64,000 nt of DNA from Mycoplasma yeatsii GM274B (lineage in GTDB: Bacteria; Bacillota_I; Bacilli_A; Mycoplasmatales; Mycoplasmataceae), in assembly GCF_000875755.1 (NCBI RefSeq), contig NZ_CP007520.1:186001-250000 (forward strand), given 5' to 3'. The notes under the pieces were generated by a model. It was given only the letters and a program-made list of their open reading frames with translations. It ran no database searches and was not told the DNA's origin. Shown piece after piece: positions 43,545-53,419 of the stretch. Every line of letters begins with the position of its first letter. Positions within the stretch are counted from its first letter, which is position 1. The position numbers were made by a program, and so were the translations under genes.

Positions 43545-45155
43545 ATGTTTAAAAAAGATAACAATCAAAAAGAAGCAAAACTAAATAAATCAAGCAACTC
43601 TAAAAAATCTTTTTTTAAAAGAATTAAATCAAATAAACATAATTTTTTTATAAAGTTTAAAGAGTCGTGACCACTTTCTAAAACTTCTGGAAAGATCTTT
43701 TTAATTTATCTTTGTGTTGTTTTAATTGGTGGATTTTTACTTTCTATTCCCGGTTTTGCACTAACTAGTCAAGCAGATAGTAAATATAATTGAGATTATT
43801 TAACAGGGTTATTTACTGCTTCAAGTGGTTTTAGTGATACTGGATTAACTGTGATTGATGTTTCACATTCTTATACTTTTTGAGGACAATTTATTTTATT
43901 AATTCTAATTGAATTTGGTGGTATTGGAGTTTTAACTTTTAAAATAGTTTTATTTTTACTTATAAATAAAAAAATATCTATTTCTGATACTATGGTTGCT
44001 CAATCAGAAAGAGGAAGTACAATTACAAGTTCAACTATTCAATTAATTAAAGATGGATTTATTTGATTAACTATTGTGCAAATATTTTCAGCGTTTATAT
44101 TATTTTTCTTATTCTTTTTCAATGAACCTGCAATGTCAAATAATGGTGTAAGTCTTGAAACAGTTTCTCCATTTCATGATTTTTGAAGATCATTATGATT
44201 TGCTGTGTTTCATTCAACAAGTGCAGTAAACAATGCAGGTTTTGATATTATTTCACCTAACTCACTTCAACCTTATAACACAATAGATCATAAAGTTTAT
44301 TCTATTCAAATTATTTTCATGTTAGAGTGAATTATTGGTGGATTAGGTTATCCAACATTTCATGATATTAAAAGAAAAATACAAGCAAGAAAAACAGGTC
44401 AAAAAGTTAAATTCAGTTTATTTACTAAATTAAGTTTTTGAGTTTATTTAACATTATTTATATTTGGGCCTTTATTAGTTTTATCAACTGAATATTCTAA
44501 TTATGATAATTCATTAATTTTTAATAATTTAGATAGTAATTTAAATAAAACTATTAAGCCATTTAATGAAGTGTTTATGGATGTTTTATTTAACACAACC
44601 GCTTCTCGTAATGCAGGATTTTCAACTATTAATATGTCTAATTTTAATCCAAGTTCAAAATTCATTTTATCTGTATTAATGTTTATTGGATCAGCTCCAA
44701 GTTCAACTGCAGGAGGAATCAGAACAACAACTTTTGCAATTCTTTTATTATCAACTTTATCAATTATTAAAAATAGAAATTATACTAGTGCGTTTAAAAA
44801 GACAATTCCAGAAGCAACAGTTAGAAGAAGTCATGCAACATTTTTCATTTCTACGTTCTTAATTTTCATTTCGGTATTTACAATTTATATAGATTCTAAT
44901 AAAGTATTTTTAGGTACAAATGATAAAGGTACAATTAGTGAAATTTTATTATTAATATGTAGTGCTTTTGGTACGGTTGGATTAAGTCCTTTAACTCATC
45001 ATGATATGTACAAATTAGGTGCAACTACTAAGATATTAATAATTTTAGTAATGTTTATAGGACAATTAGGAGTATCTAATACTTTATTAGTATTTTTAAA
45101 ACCAGCAAGACAAAAAGCATTGAAATTTTTAGATGAAGATGTAACTATAGGATAG
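43545..45155 (+). CDS. ktrB: K+ transporter membrane subunit KtrB/TrkH
   Basis: Potassium translocating subunit, 536 aa. The four pore-loop repeats of the superfamily are visible: TASSGFSDTGL near residue 96, STSAVNNAGFD near 225, TTASRNAGFS near 348 and CSAFGTVGLS near 470. A basic cytoplasmic N-terminus of about 45 residues precedes the first membrane helix. TGA codons (43668, 43791, 43881 and more) encode Trp. AAAGAGATGA lies just before the ATG. It is followed 8 bases later by folD. Confidence 0.95.
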
Positions 45156-45163
45156 GTGTTTTT

Positions 45164-46024
45164 ATGATCATTTTAGATGGTAAGAAAGTTGCAGAACAAA
45201 GAAGAGAAGTATTAAAAGAAGAAATTAATAAACTAATTATTAATAATAAAAGAGTACCTAAATTAGTAGTTATTTTAGTTGGAGATGATGAATCATCAAA
45301 AGTTTATGTTTCTCATAAAACTAGAGCTTGTAGACTAGTTGGAATTGATTCTGAAACTTTAAAATTAGATGCTAATATTTCTAAACAAGAGTTATATAAA
45401 ATTATTGATAAACTAAATAATGATCCAACTGTTGATGGTGTTTTATTACAATTACCACTACCTGATTGATTTGATGAAGAAAGCTATCTTCAAGCAATTG
45501 ATGTAAGTAAAGATGTTGATGGTTTTCATTATATGAATCAAGGTAAAATGCTACAAAATTATGACACAATCTATCCATGTACTCCACTTGGTGTAATCAA
45601 TTTATTAAAAGCTTATGATATAGAAATAAAATCAAAAGATATTACAATGGTAGGAACTTCAAATATCGTAGGAAAACCTTTAGCTATTATGTTATCTAAT
45701 ATGGGTGCTACAGTTACTATGTGTAATAAAAATACTGTTGATATTACAAAATATACTAAAAATTCAGATATCGTAATTTCAGCAACTGGACAAAAATTTA
45801 TTATTAAAAAAGAAATGATAAAACAGAATGCAGTTGTTGTTGATGTGGGTATTATAAGAGATACAGCTACTAACAAATTAGTTGGTGATGTTGATTTTGA
45901 AAATGTAAAAGACTTAACAAGTTATATAACTCCAGTTCCTGGAGGGGTTGGCCCAATGACAGTTGTAACACTTTTAGAAAATACATTAAAGTTATATAAA
46001 AGACATGAAGGAGAAGAAAAATAA
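45164..46024 (+). CDS. folD: Methylenetetrahydrofolate dehydrogenase / cyclohydrolase
   Basis: Bifunctional one-carbon enzyme, 286 aa, interconverting 5,10-methylene- and 10-formyl-tetrahydrofolate. Key parts: VVILVGDDESSKVYVSHKTR with the catalytic Lys, DGVLLQLPLP, KDVDGFH, and the NADP-binding MVGTSNIVGKPLAIML, then TPVPGGVGPMTVVTLLENT. One TGA at 45467 is Trp. It pairs functionally with folC at 4391. It shares the transcript with ktrB and with the membrane protein that starts 1 base after its stop. Confidence 0.96.
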
Positions 46025-46025
46025 T

Positions 46026-46640
46026 ATGAAAGAAAAAATAGAAAAAATCAAAGCATTATTTAAAAATGATCAAAACAATCAATACGATCAAAATTTTAAA
46101 ATAAGCAATCTTATTATTCAAATATCAGCAGGTGTAAGTATGCTTTTATCTAGCTTGATGTTTATTTTTGGAATAATTGGAATGGTTGTTGGATCATTGG
46201 TTGAAAACACAACTAATATTCATTTAAATTTAGCAGCAGGAATAAGTTTATTTGTTTTAGGAAATTATATATTTTTAATTTGTTTAGTTATTTTAGTATT
46301 ATCAGTTATTAGTTCTTATTATCAAACTGGATTTTTAAAAGTAACTATAATAATACTTTCATTTATGTCAGTTGTGTGTATGGTTGGAGCTATTTATATG
46401 TTATTTACTAAAAATAAACAAGTTGTAGAACAAGAAATAGTTGATGATCAAGTTGATGAAATTAATGAAGCTAAAAAAATCGAAAAATTAAAACAAGTTG
46501 AAAAAACATACAAATTAGTTAAAAACCAAGAAATATCAGAAGATAAATTGACTGCAATCTTTAAAAAAGATCCTGAATTTGAAGAACTTTATAACAAAGT
46601 TAAAGAAAAAGCAGAAAATAGATTAAAAGAAAAAGATTAG
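46026..46640 (+). CDS. Hypothetical membrane protein with C-terminal charged tail
   Basis: 204 aa. Three to four hydrophobic segments lie between residues 30 and 130 (LIIQISAGVSMLLSSLMFIFG, LNLAAGISLFVLGNYIFLI, VTIIILSFMSVVCMVGAIYM). The last 70 residues are a charged Glu/Lys-rich helix. ATG 46026 is preferred to 46005 because AAGGAGAAG stands 8 bases upstream and the earlier start would overlap folD. Similar layout, though not clear homology, to the protein at 63228. Function unknown. Confidence 0.72.
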   Translation: MKEKIEKIKALFKNDQNNQYDQNFKISNLIIQISAGVSMLLSSLMFIFGIIGMVVGSLVENTTNIHLNLAAGISLFVLGNYIFLICLVILVLSVISSYYQTGFLKVTIIILSFMSVVCMVGAIYMLFTKNKQVVEQEIVDDQVDEINEAKKIEKLKQVEKTYKLVKNQEISEDKLTAIFKKDPEFEELYNKVKEKAENRLKEKD

Positions 46641-46654
46641 TATTTAATAAGTGT

Positions 46655-46685
46655 AAAAAAAGCGACTAAGATCGCTTTTTTATTT
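46655..46685 (+). terminator. Intrinsic terminator after the folD operon
   Basis: Stem AAAAAGCGA / TCGCTTTTT with a short loop, then T-rich tail. Confidence 0.8.
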
Positions 46686-47041
46686 AAATTTATTAGTTTT
46701 GAAAAATTTGTTTACTCGAACAATAATTGTTTAGTTGGATGTTAAAATTTTAGATTCATATTTTAATACATCTATTTACTATTAATAAAATTGTTTTATC
46801 TCTCGTGTTATATGAATTGTAAAAATAAAATTAACACTATTAAAAAACCAAGCAAAAAGTTTTCTCAAAAAGGGGTGGCGGTGTTCACTATGTTTTATAG
46901 ATATTAATGGAAGTATTTTCTTGTTATTTCTTATTTTTAAGTAACACTTAATTTATTAAAATGTAAAAAAATAACAGTTGGCTTATAAATTTTGGTTTAT
47001 AAGTTTAAACTGTTATTTTATGCTTAAAGCGGGAAACGTAG
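46686..47041. other. Intergenic region with a long hairpin
   Basis: About 360 bases without a coding frame. It contains an isolated GC-rich patch AAAGGGGTGGCGGTGTTCAC near 46868 and an inverted repeat at 46966-47020: AAATAACAGTT and TTATAAA arms pair with TTTATAA and AACTGTTATTT. Read on the minus strand the hairpin ends in seven T, like a second terminator for the lipoprotein at 47071. I see no RNA gene I can name. Confidence 0.45.
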
Positions 47042-47067
47042 AAAAAAATGAATCCTTTAAGATTCAT
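47042..47067 (-). terminator. Intrinsic terminator of the minus-strand lipoprotein
   Basis: On the minus strand: stem ATGAATC / GATTCAT around TTAAAG, followed by seven T, directly after the stop codon. Confidence 0.75.
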
Positions 47068-47070
47068 TAA

Positions 47071-48054
47071 TTATTTTTTATTTTCATCATTTCTTCCAAT
47101 ATCAGAATGTTTTCATTCTGGAACAAAAATAGTCTTTTTAATTAGCTCAGAATTATCTTTTTCATTATTATAAATATTTAAAATATTGTAATTTAATATT
47201 GATTTTTTTAAAGAATCGATAAATTTAGTGTTGAATACATCTTTTCTTAATTTCTTTGCTTCTTCTAAATTGGTATTTGAATCTATACATTTAGATTTAT
47301 CTTTTTCTTCTCTATTTGTAAACACTTCAAAACCGCTAATCATTCCATAAAACATTCCATCTCTTAAAACAATAAATAATGGTCCTTCTAAATTTTGAAC
47401 GCTTGATGATAGTGATGAAACAGTATTAGTTACTTGTTCTTTATTTTTATTATTAATTCCTTTAATACCATAAATTTGTTTAGCTAGATTTGGTATTAAA
47501 TAATCATCTAGTATTTTTTTTCTAACTCCACCATTTCATTGGTTTTGAATTTTATCATAAATAATACTTTCAAATTTAACTTCATCATTCATGTCTTGGA
47601 AAAGCTTTGAAGTATTATCACCAATTCTTGTAGTTGTTACTCAATATTCTTTAGTTTCTTTATTATCTTTATCTTTAGATTTTTCTTTTTTTACATCAAC
47701 TTTATATAAATTGTCAGTTGGGTTCCCGTCATTTCCACTTGTAACATTTCATTTTAAGTTATTATGAAATGCACTTATAAATTTATTTGTAGATTGACCA
47801 GAACCATTATTTATTTTACTTATTGCTTCTGAAAAACTATTTGAATCTGTAACTTCTTGTAATCCATCTTCAAAAGAAAGTGATGAGTTATTATTTTTAG
47901 CCCCTAAATAAACAATTAAAGTTTTATTTTTTGATTCTTCTACATATTTATTAAATTGATTAAATTCTTTTGTAGCAGCTCCACAACTAACAACTAAGCT
48001 AGCTGATGTAGCAATAATTGAAACAGTAGATAATAGTGAAAGTATTTTTTTCAT
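47071..48054 (-). CDS. Lipoprotein of unknown function
   Basis: 327 aa on the minus strand. Signal peptide MKKILSLLSTVSIIATSASL with lipobox LVVSC (Cys24). The mature sequence has no enzyme motif; it has FNQFNKYVEESKNKTLIVYLGAKNNNSS and later EGPLFIVLRDGMFYGMISGFEV. AGAGAGG lies before the start. It is followed by its own terminator. TGA codons within it read as Trp (for example KWNVTSGND). The layout of two related halves (a thiol-like or ligand-binding fold) cannot be decided from sequence. Its promoter lacks the homopolymer tract seen at other surface genes in this window. Confidence 0.82.
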
Positions 48055-48238
48055 TTACATACCTCTCTTTTATAACATTATTTATTTTACTATATAATAA
48101 ATAAAATAAAACTATTTTTATACAATAGTATTTGTTAATTTAATATAAAATCTTGAAAGTTATTTTTAAAATGTTATTATATTAAATGTACTTTAAAAAT
48201 AGCTTGATATTTTTTATTTATGAAAGGTGGATATAGTA

Positions 48239-48382
48239 ATGCGCGAAAAGTATATTTTACGCTGTACAGTTTGCAAAAATGAAAACTACATTGGTAAAAA
48301 CGATAAGAAAAAACCAAAAATCGAAGTAGCTAAATACTGTGCAAATTGTAATAAACACGAACTTCATAAACAAAAAAAATAG
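48239..48382 (+). CDS. rpmG: 50S ribosomal protein L33
   Basis: 47-aa zinc-ribbon ribosomal protein bL33, below the usual length cut-off of gene finders. It begins [19 protein letters not shown] and has the four metal Cys as CTVC and CANC, then [16 protein letters not shown] is 9 bases before the ATG and a terminator follows immediately. Retention of the Cys pairs marks this as the C+ (zinc-binding) form. Confidence 0.93.
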   Translation: MREKYILRCTVCKNENYIGKNDKKKPKIEVAKYCANCNKHELHKQKK

Positions 48383-48402
48383 TCTTTTATGACTATTTTT
48401 TT
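48372..48402 (+). terminator. Intrinsic terminator after rpmG
   Basis: Stem AAAATAGTC / GACTATTTT with loop TTTTAT, flanked by A-run and T-run. Confidence 0.8.
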
Positions 48403-48447
48403 AAATTATAAATATATAATTATTGTTAAATGATAGGAGAATAAGCT

Positions 48448-49524
48448 ATGAATAAACACGAAATTATTATAGATTTATTAAATAAAAATGATGCTGATGC
48501 AATTTTATTATATTCACCAGAAAATAGATATTGATTTTCTAGATTCCAGTCATCACTAGGATATTTATTAATTACTAAAAAATCATCACACTTATTTTTA
48601 GATGGTAGATATATAACAGCTGCAAGAGAAAGCGAAATAATTAATAAAGATGTAGAACTTTATCATTTTTCAAGTAACTTAAAAGATGATTTAAATAAAA
48701 TATTAAAAGATAATAATGTTAAAAAATTAGCATTTGAAGCAGATTGAATTTTTTACAAACAATATGAATTATTTAGAGATAAATTCTTTAATGATGTAGA
48801 ATTAGTTCCTGTTGATTGTTCAAAAATGAGAATGATCAAAGATAGTTGAGAAATAGATAATATTAAAAAAGCTTGTGATATTACTGATCAAGTATTTCAA
48901 GCAATTTTAGATTATGTAAAACCAGGAATGACTGAAAAACAATTACAAAGATTTGTTGATGATAAATTCTTAGAGTTTGGTGCTGATAAAATAAGTTTTG
49001 ACACAATTATTGCTTCTGGAGTTAATGGAAGTAAACCTCATGCCGTTCCAAGTGATAAAGTTATTCAAAACAATGAATTAATTACTATTGATATGGGTTG
49101 TTTTTATAATGGATATTGTTCAGATCAAACAAGAACTATAGCTATTGGAGAAATTGATAGTAAATTAGCTGAAATTTATGACATTGTTTATGAAGCTCAA
49201 TCATTAGGAATTAGTTTAGTTAAAGCTGGAGTAAACGCAGGTGATATTCACCGTCAAGTTCATCAATTTATCGATTCTAAAGGATATGGTAAATATTTTG
49301 ATCACGGACTAGGTCATGGAATTGGTGTTGAAATTCACGAAGAACCAGGAGTAGGATCAACTGGACAAGTAATCTTACAAGAAAATATGACAATTACTGT
49401 TGAACCAGGAATTTATATTCCAGGTTTAGGTGGAGTTAGAATTGAAGATGATGTTTTAGTAACAAAAGATGGTTGTGAAATGTTAACTAGTTCACCAAGA
49501 ACATTAATAAAATTAGATAAATAA
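48448..49524 (+). CDS. pepP: M24-family aminopeptidase P (Xaa-Pro peptidase)
   Basis: Metallopeptidase that removes an N-terminal residue before proline, 358 aa. N-terminal creatinase-like domain (LYSPENRYWFSRFQSSLGYL) and C-terminal pita-bread domain with the five metal ligands: Asp in TIDMGCFYNGY, Asp in CSDQTRT, His in GHGIGVEIHEEPG, Glu in TVEPGIYIPG and Glu in RIEDDVLV. TGA codons at 48532, 48748 and 48847 are Trp. ATAGGAGAATA precedes the start. Amino-acid scavenging from peptides fits a host-dependent organism. Confidence 0.94.
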
Positions 49525-49528
49525 TTTT

Positions 49529-49551
49529 AAATGGTCATAAGACCATTTTTT
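49529..49551 (+). terminator. Intrinsic terminator after pepP
   Basis: Stem AAATGGTC / GACCATTT with loop ATAA, then T-run; it separates pepP from the poly-A promoter downstream. Confidence 0.8.
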
Positions 49552-49586
49552 AATTTTGAATAGAAAAGTTAAAAATTCCCTCTTGC

Positions 49587-49613
49587 TTGTAAAAAAAAAA
49601 AAAAAAGTAAAAT
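49587..49613 (+). promoter_or_regulatory. Poly-A spacer promoter of the second large DUF285 gene
   Basis: TTGTAA (49587-49592), 16 A in total, G, TAAAAT (49608-49613), spacer 15 bases. The -10 box ends 9 bases before the ATG at 49623, so the mRNA would be leaderless or nearly so, consistent with the absence of a ribosome-binding site. Confidence 0.72.
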
Positions 49614-49622
49614 TGAAATGTT

Positions 49623-52205
49623 ATGAAATGCATAGAATCTAAAAAGAAAAGTAAAAGCAAAATCCTATTAGTTATTGCTGGATTATTAGTTGTTTTTGGC
49701 TCAATAACCGGAGTAACTGTAGGTTTATTGCATAGTAAAAAAGAACAGAATAAAGATTTTATAGATCTAAATAAAGATATATCTGAAAAAGAACGTTTCT
49801 TAGATATTTTATATATTGAAAATAAAGAAGAAATACTAAAACATATAAACAAGATTTTAATTCCTAAAAAATCAAATATAGATATCAAACCAGAACATGT
49901 AACAATGGTATTTAATAAAAATTCCGCTAGTGCAACAGTCATTGCTAACAATTCTGATGATGTTAAAGGAGAAGTGGAATTGAAATTCTATAAACCAGAT
50001 ATCGCTTTTCTTGTAAAAAACGAGGATAAAGATCTTGGGCTTTTTATCGTTGTTAATGAACAAAATATTATTGATGAAATAATTAGAAGAAATATTTTAC
50101 AAAATAATAAGTTTGATCAAAATTTTAACTTTGAAAAATTTAATAAAGATTTTGATATTAATATTAATCAACAATCACGAACTATTGTAGTTAAAGCAAA
50201 ATCTGATTCTACTCATTATACTGGAGAAGTTGAATTTAAATATCAATCTCCATTTTCGTCATTAGATCAAGTAATAACAACCGTAGATCGATTAGAAAAT
50301 AACAGTAACGACACTATTTTAAATAGATTCTTAGAATTAAATAGAAATTTATTCAATCAAGAAAACACAAAAATTACCAAGGAACAATTAAAAGTTGAAG
50401 TAAGTGGTAATACTGCAAAAATTATTCTTACTGGTAATAAAAACTATCAAGGAGAAATTCAAGTTAATCTAGAATTTAAAACTGACATTTCAAATTTAGA
50501 ATTAAATAGTAATGCTGGAGTATTTGATTCGGTAGAGAAAAATGTAATTATTGACTCATTTATTTCAAATAACCGCGAAAAATTACAAGGATTAACTACT
50601 CAAGATTTTGAACTTGTTGGAGATATACAAAATACTTCATTAACTGTTAAAGTTAAAGATAATAATCCTAAATTTAAAGGACAAATTGTAATTACTTTTT
50701 CAATTAAGGACGATTTCAATAAAATCGGAAATATTGTAAAGGAAATAAATAATCTTAACAGTAATGATCAAGAAACTGTTTTAAATAGGTTTGTAGAATT
50801 AAACTCTGATATATTGAATTCACACAAAATTACTCGTGAACAATTAACTGTTTCTGTAAGTGATAACGTTGCAACAATTAGAGTCGTTGGGAATGACAAA
50901 TATCAAGGAACAATTAATGTGAATTTAAGATTATTTCCAATCACTTCTACATATCTAGGTGTGTTAGATAAAGATGATCAAAGTTCTGTCTTAGATGCAT
51001 TAAATAAACTAAATAAATCAAACTTAAGCTTAAATGATCTTAATATAGAAATCAGAGAAAACACTGCAACAATCACAGGAAAAGAAAATAAAAAATTTAT
51101 TGGAACAATTAAAGTTGAGTTTGGTCTAAAAGCTATTTATTCATCAAATAACCATCGACTAACAAGAATTGGATTCTTTAAAAATAAAAGCGGTAAATGA
51201 CAAATTGAAAAAGCTCACTCTTCAGTTAATAAAATACCACCAAATTTACCCACATTTATAACTAGTTTGCGTAGTGCATTTAGTGGTAATAATAACACGA
51301 CAATTTCAGGATTGGAAAATTGAGATACTTCAAATGTAACTGATATGAGTTTTATGTTTAATAATGCTCATAATTTCAACCAACCTCTTGGAGATAAATT
51401 TGATACTTCAAAAGTAACAGATATGAGTTGTATGTTCCAACAAGCTCGATCATTCAATCAGACATTAGGAGATAAATTCGACACTTCAAAAGTAACAGAT
51501 ATGAGTTGAATGTTTAATAAAGCTCATAATTTCAACCAACCTCTTGGAGATAAATTTGATACTTCAAAAGTAACAGATATGAGTTGTATGTTCCAACAAG
51601 CTCGATCATTCAATCAGACATTAGGAGATAAATTCGACACTTCAAAAGTAACAGATATGAGTTGAATGTTTAATAAAGCTCATAATTTCAACCAACATCT
51701 TGGAGATAAATTCGATACTTCAAATGTAACTGATATGAGTTTTATGTTTAATCATGCTCGATCATTCAACCAATCTCTTGGAGATAAATTTGATACTTCA
51801 AAAGTAACTCGTATGAATTCTATGTTCCAAGAAGCCAGATCATTCAACCAACATCTTGGAGATAAATTCGATACTTCAAATGTAACTGATATGAGTTATA
51901 TGTTTAATAAAGCTCATAATTTCAACCAACCTTTAGGAAATAAATTCGATACTTCTAAAGTAACTAATATGAGAACTATGTTCCAAGAAGCCAGATCATT
52001 CAACCAACCTCTAAACTTCAACACTTCAAATGTAACTGATATGAGTTATATGTTTTTTGGAGCAACTTCTTTTAATCAAGATATTTCTAATTGAAACGTA
52101 GTAAAGATAATTAGCCGAGAAAAATGCCTATTTTTCAACTTTAACACACACGCTCAATTTAGAGGAGATAAACTTCCTGAAGTAATTAGAAAATTGTTAA
52201 ATTAA
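49623..52205 (+). CDS. Large DUF285/PARCEL surface protein with ten repeats
   Basis: 860 aa, close paralogue of 25225-28116. [20 protein letters not shown] leads into one hydrophobic segment (to about residue 33); then ligand-unknown modules of about 75 aa (residues 35-525) and ten DUF285 units of mostly 26 aa (about residues 560-820) with [17 protein letters not shown] cores. It lacks one module present in the paralogue (26100-26335 there), and a later module ([20 protein letters not shown]) differs strongly from its counterpart, so the two genes are mosaics. Two internal TGA in the repeats (for example 51658) are Trp. It is preceded by a poly-A promoter and has no ribosome-binding site. Confidence 0.88.
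49776..50257 (+). repeat. 482-bp block identical to 25381-25862
   Basis: Direct repeat of the paralogous gene in the same orientation, 24,395 bases apart; the first difference after it is A/G at 25863/50258. Sequence before it has scattered differences. Confidence 0.85.
51316..52080 (+). repeat. PARCEL tandem repeat array (DUF285), 10 units
   Basis: Mostly 78-bp units, the last two shorter. Unit order alternates [10 protein letters not shown] and [10 protein letters not shown] types. Each unit repeats the cores ATAAATTYGAYACTTCAAA and TTCAACCAAC. Within it lies a 156-bp tandem duplication. Confidence 0.85.
51366..51697 (+). repeat. 156-bp perfect tandem duplication inside the PARCEL array
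   Basis: The sequence starting at 51366 recurs with a period of exactly 156 bases (two PARCEL units) without a difference until about 51697. It encodes the pair [18 protein letters not shown] and [12 protein letters not shown] twice. Confidence 0.85.
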
Positions 52206-52213
52206 TAATTATT

Positions 52214-52241
52214 AAAAATAGAGTCTATAACTCTATTTTTT
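52214..52241 (+). terminator. Intrinsic terminator of the second DUF285 gene
   Basis: Stem AAATAGAGT / ACTCTATTT followed by T-run, the counterpart of 28122-28149. Confidence 0.8.
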
Positions 52242-52355
52242 CTATATTCTTTATATTTTATTTAATAAGACTAAACTAATACAATAAAAAAAGTTAAAAA
52301 ATAAAAGGTATTAAAAAATGTTAAAATAAAAGTTAGTTAGAAGAGAGAAAATAAT

Positions 52356-53405
52356 ATGAATAAAATTTCTAAAGAACAACAAATAAAACAAAAATCAATT
52401 AGAACTAATTTTCAAATGAGAGTGATTTCATCTGTATTTTTAGTTATAGCTTTAATAATTTATTTAATATTTCCAAGTTTATATAATATTGGTTTTATAA
52501 ATAAATGATCAGAAAATAGTTTAATAGCATTAAATGTAATTTCATTATTAATTAGTAGTGTTATTCTGTTTTTTTCAACAAATGAGTTATTATCATCTTT
52601 TGAAATAAAATTTTCTAAAGAAAAATTATTTATTCAACTTTTTACAGTTTTATTGTTATGATTACCTTTTACTGATAAAGATAAACATACTTATATTTTT
52701 AATTTCATTTCAAGTGTTAATTATTGAAATATAATACCTTTTGTAATTTTAATTTCTTATATTAGTTTAGTTTGAATTTTATTAAAAAATAGTTTTAGTA
52801 AAAATAAATCAGAAATATCAAAAATATTATTAATAAGTTTTATTATGGTGTTTGCTTTAAAAACTTTTAATATGTTAGGTTTTTATATTTTTTCAAAAAA
52901 TAGAGATTCAAGTTATTTACTTTATGGTTTTTCAAGTATTATTTGAATTTGATTAACAATTATTTTAACTGATACTTTTGCTTATCTTTTTGGAGTTAAA
53001 TTTGGAAAACACAAATTAGCACCAACTATTAGTCCTAAAAAAAGTTGAGAAGGAGCTATTGCTGGATTTGTTTGTTCAGTTTTAGTTAATTTAGCAATAA
53101 TTTTAACTTTATATTTTGTTAGTTCAACTCAACAATATGCACCGTTTTATGGATTTTTTAAAGTGTTAAATATTTCAAGATCTTGAGTTGTTGTGTCTTA
53201 TGTTTTTATAACTATGGCAGTTTCTATTTTATGTCAATTAGGTGATCTATTATTTAGTTGAATTAAAAGAAGTATTAATATTAAAGATTTTTCAAATTTA
53301 ATTCCAGGACATGGTGGAATACTTGATAGATTAGATTCATTTTATTTTGTGTTTTGTGTAATGTTTTTCATAATTTTTATTGGTCTATTTGCTAATCAAC
53401 TTTAG
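52356..53405 (+). CDS. cdsA: Phosphatidate cytidylyltransferase (CDP-diglyceride synthase)
   Basis: Makes CDP-diacylglycerol for phospholipid synthesis, 349 aa, with about eight transmembrane segments. The family signature is split as usual: SPKKSWEGAIAGF near residue 228 and, in the last part, [34 protein letters not shown] with the catalytic Asp residues. TGA codons are frequent Trp (52506, 52659, 52725). AAGAGAG precedes the ATG. polC follows 14 bases later. Confidence 0.92.
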
Positions 53406-53419
53406 AATGGAGTTTTTGT

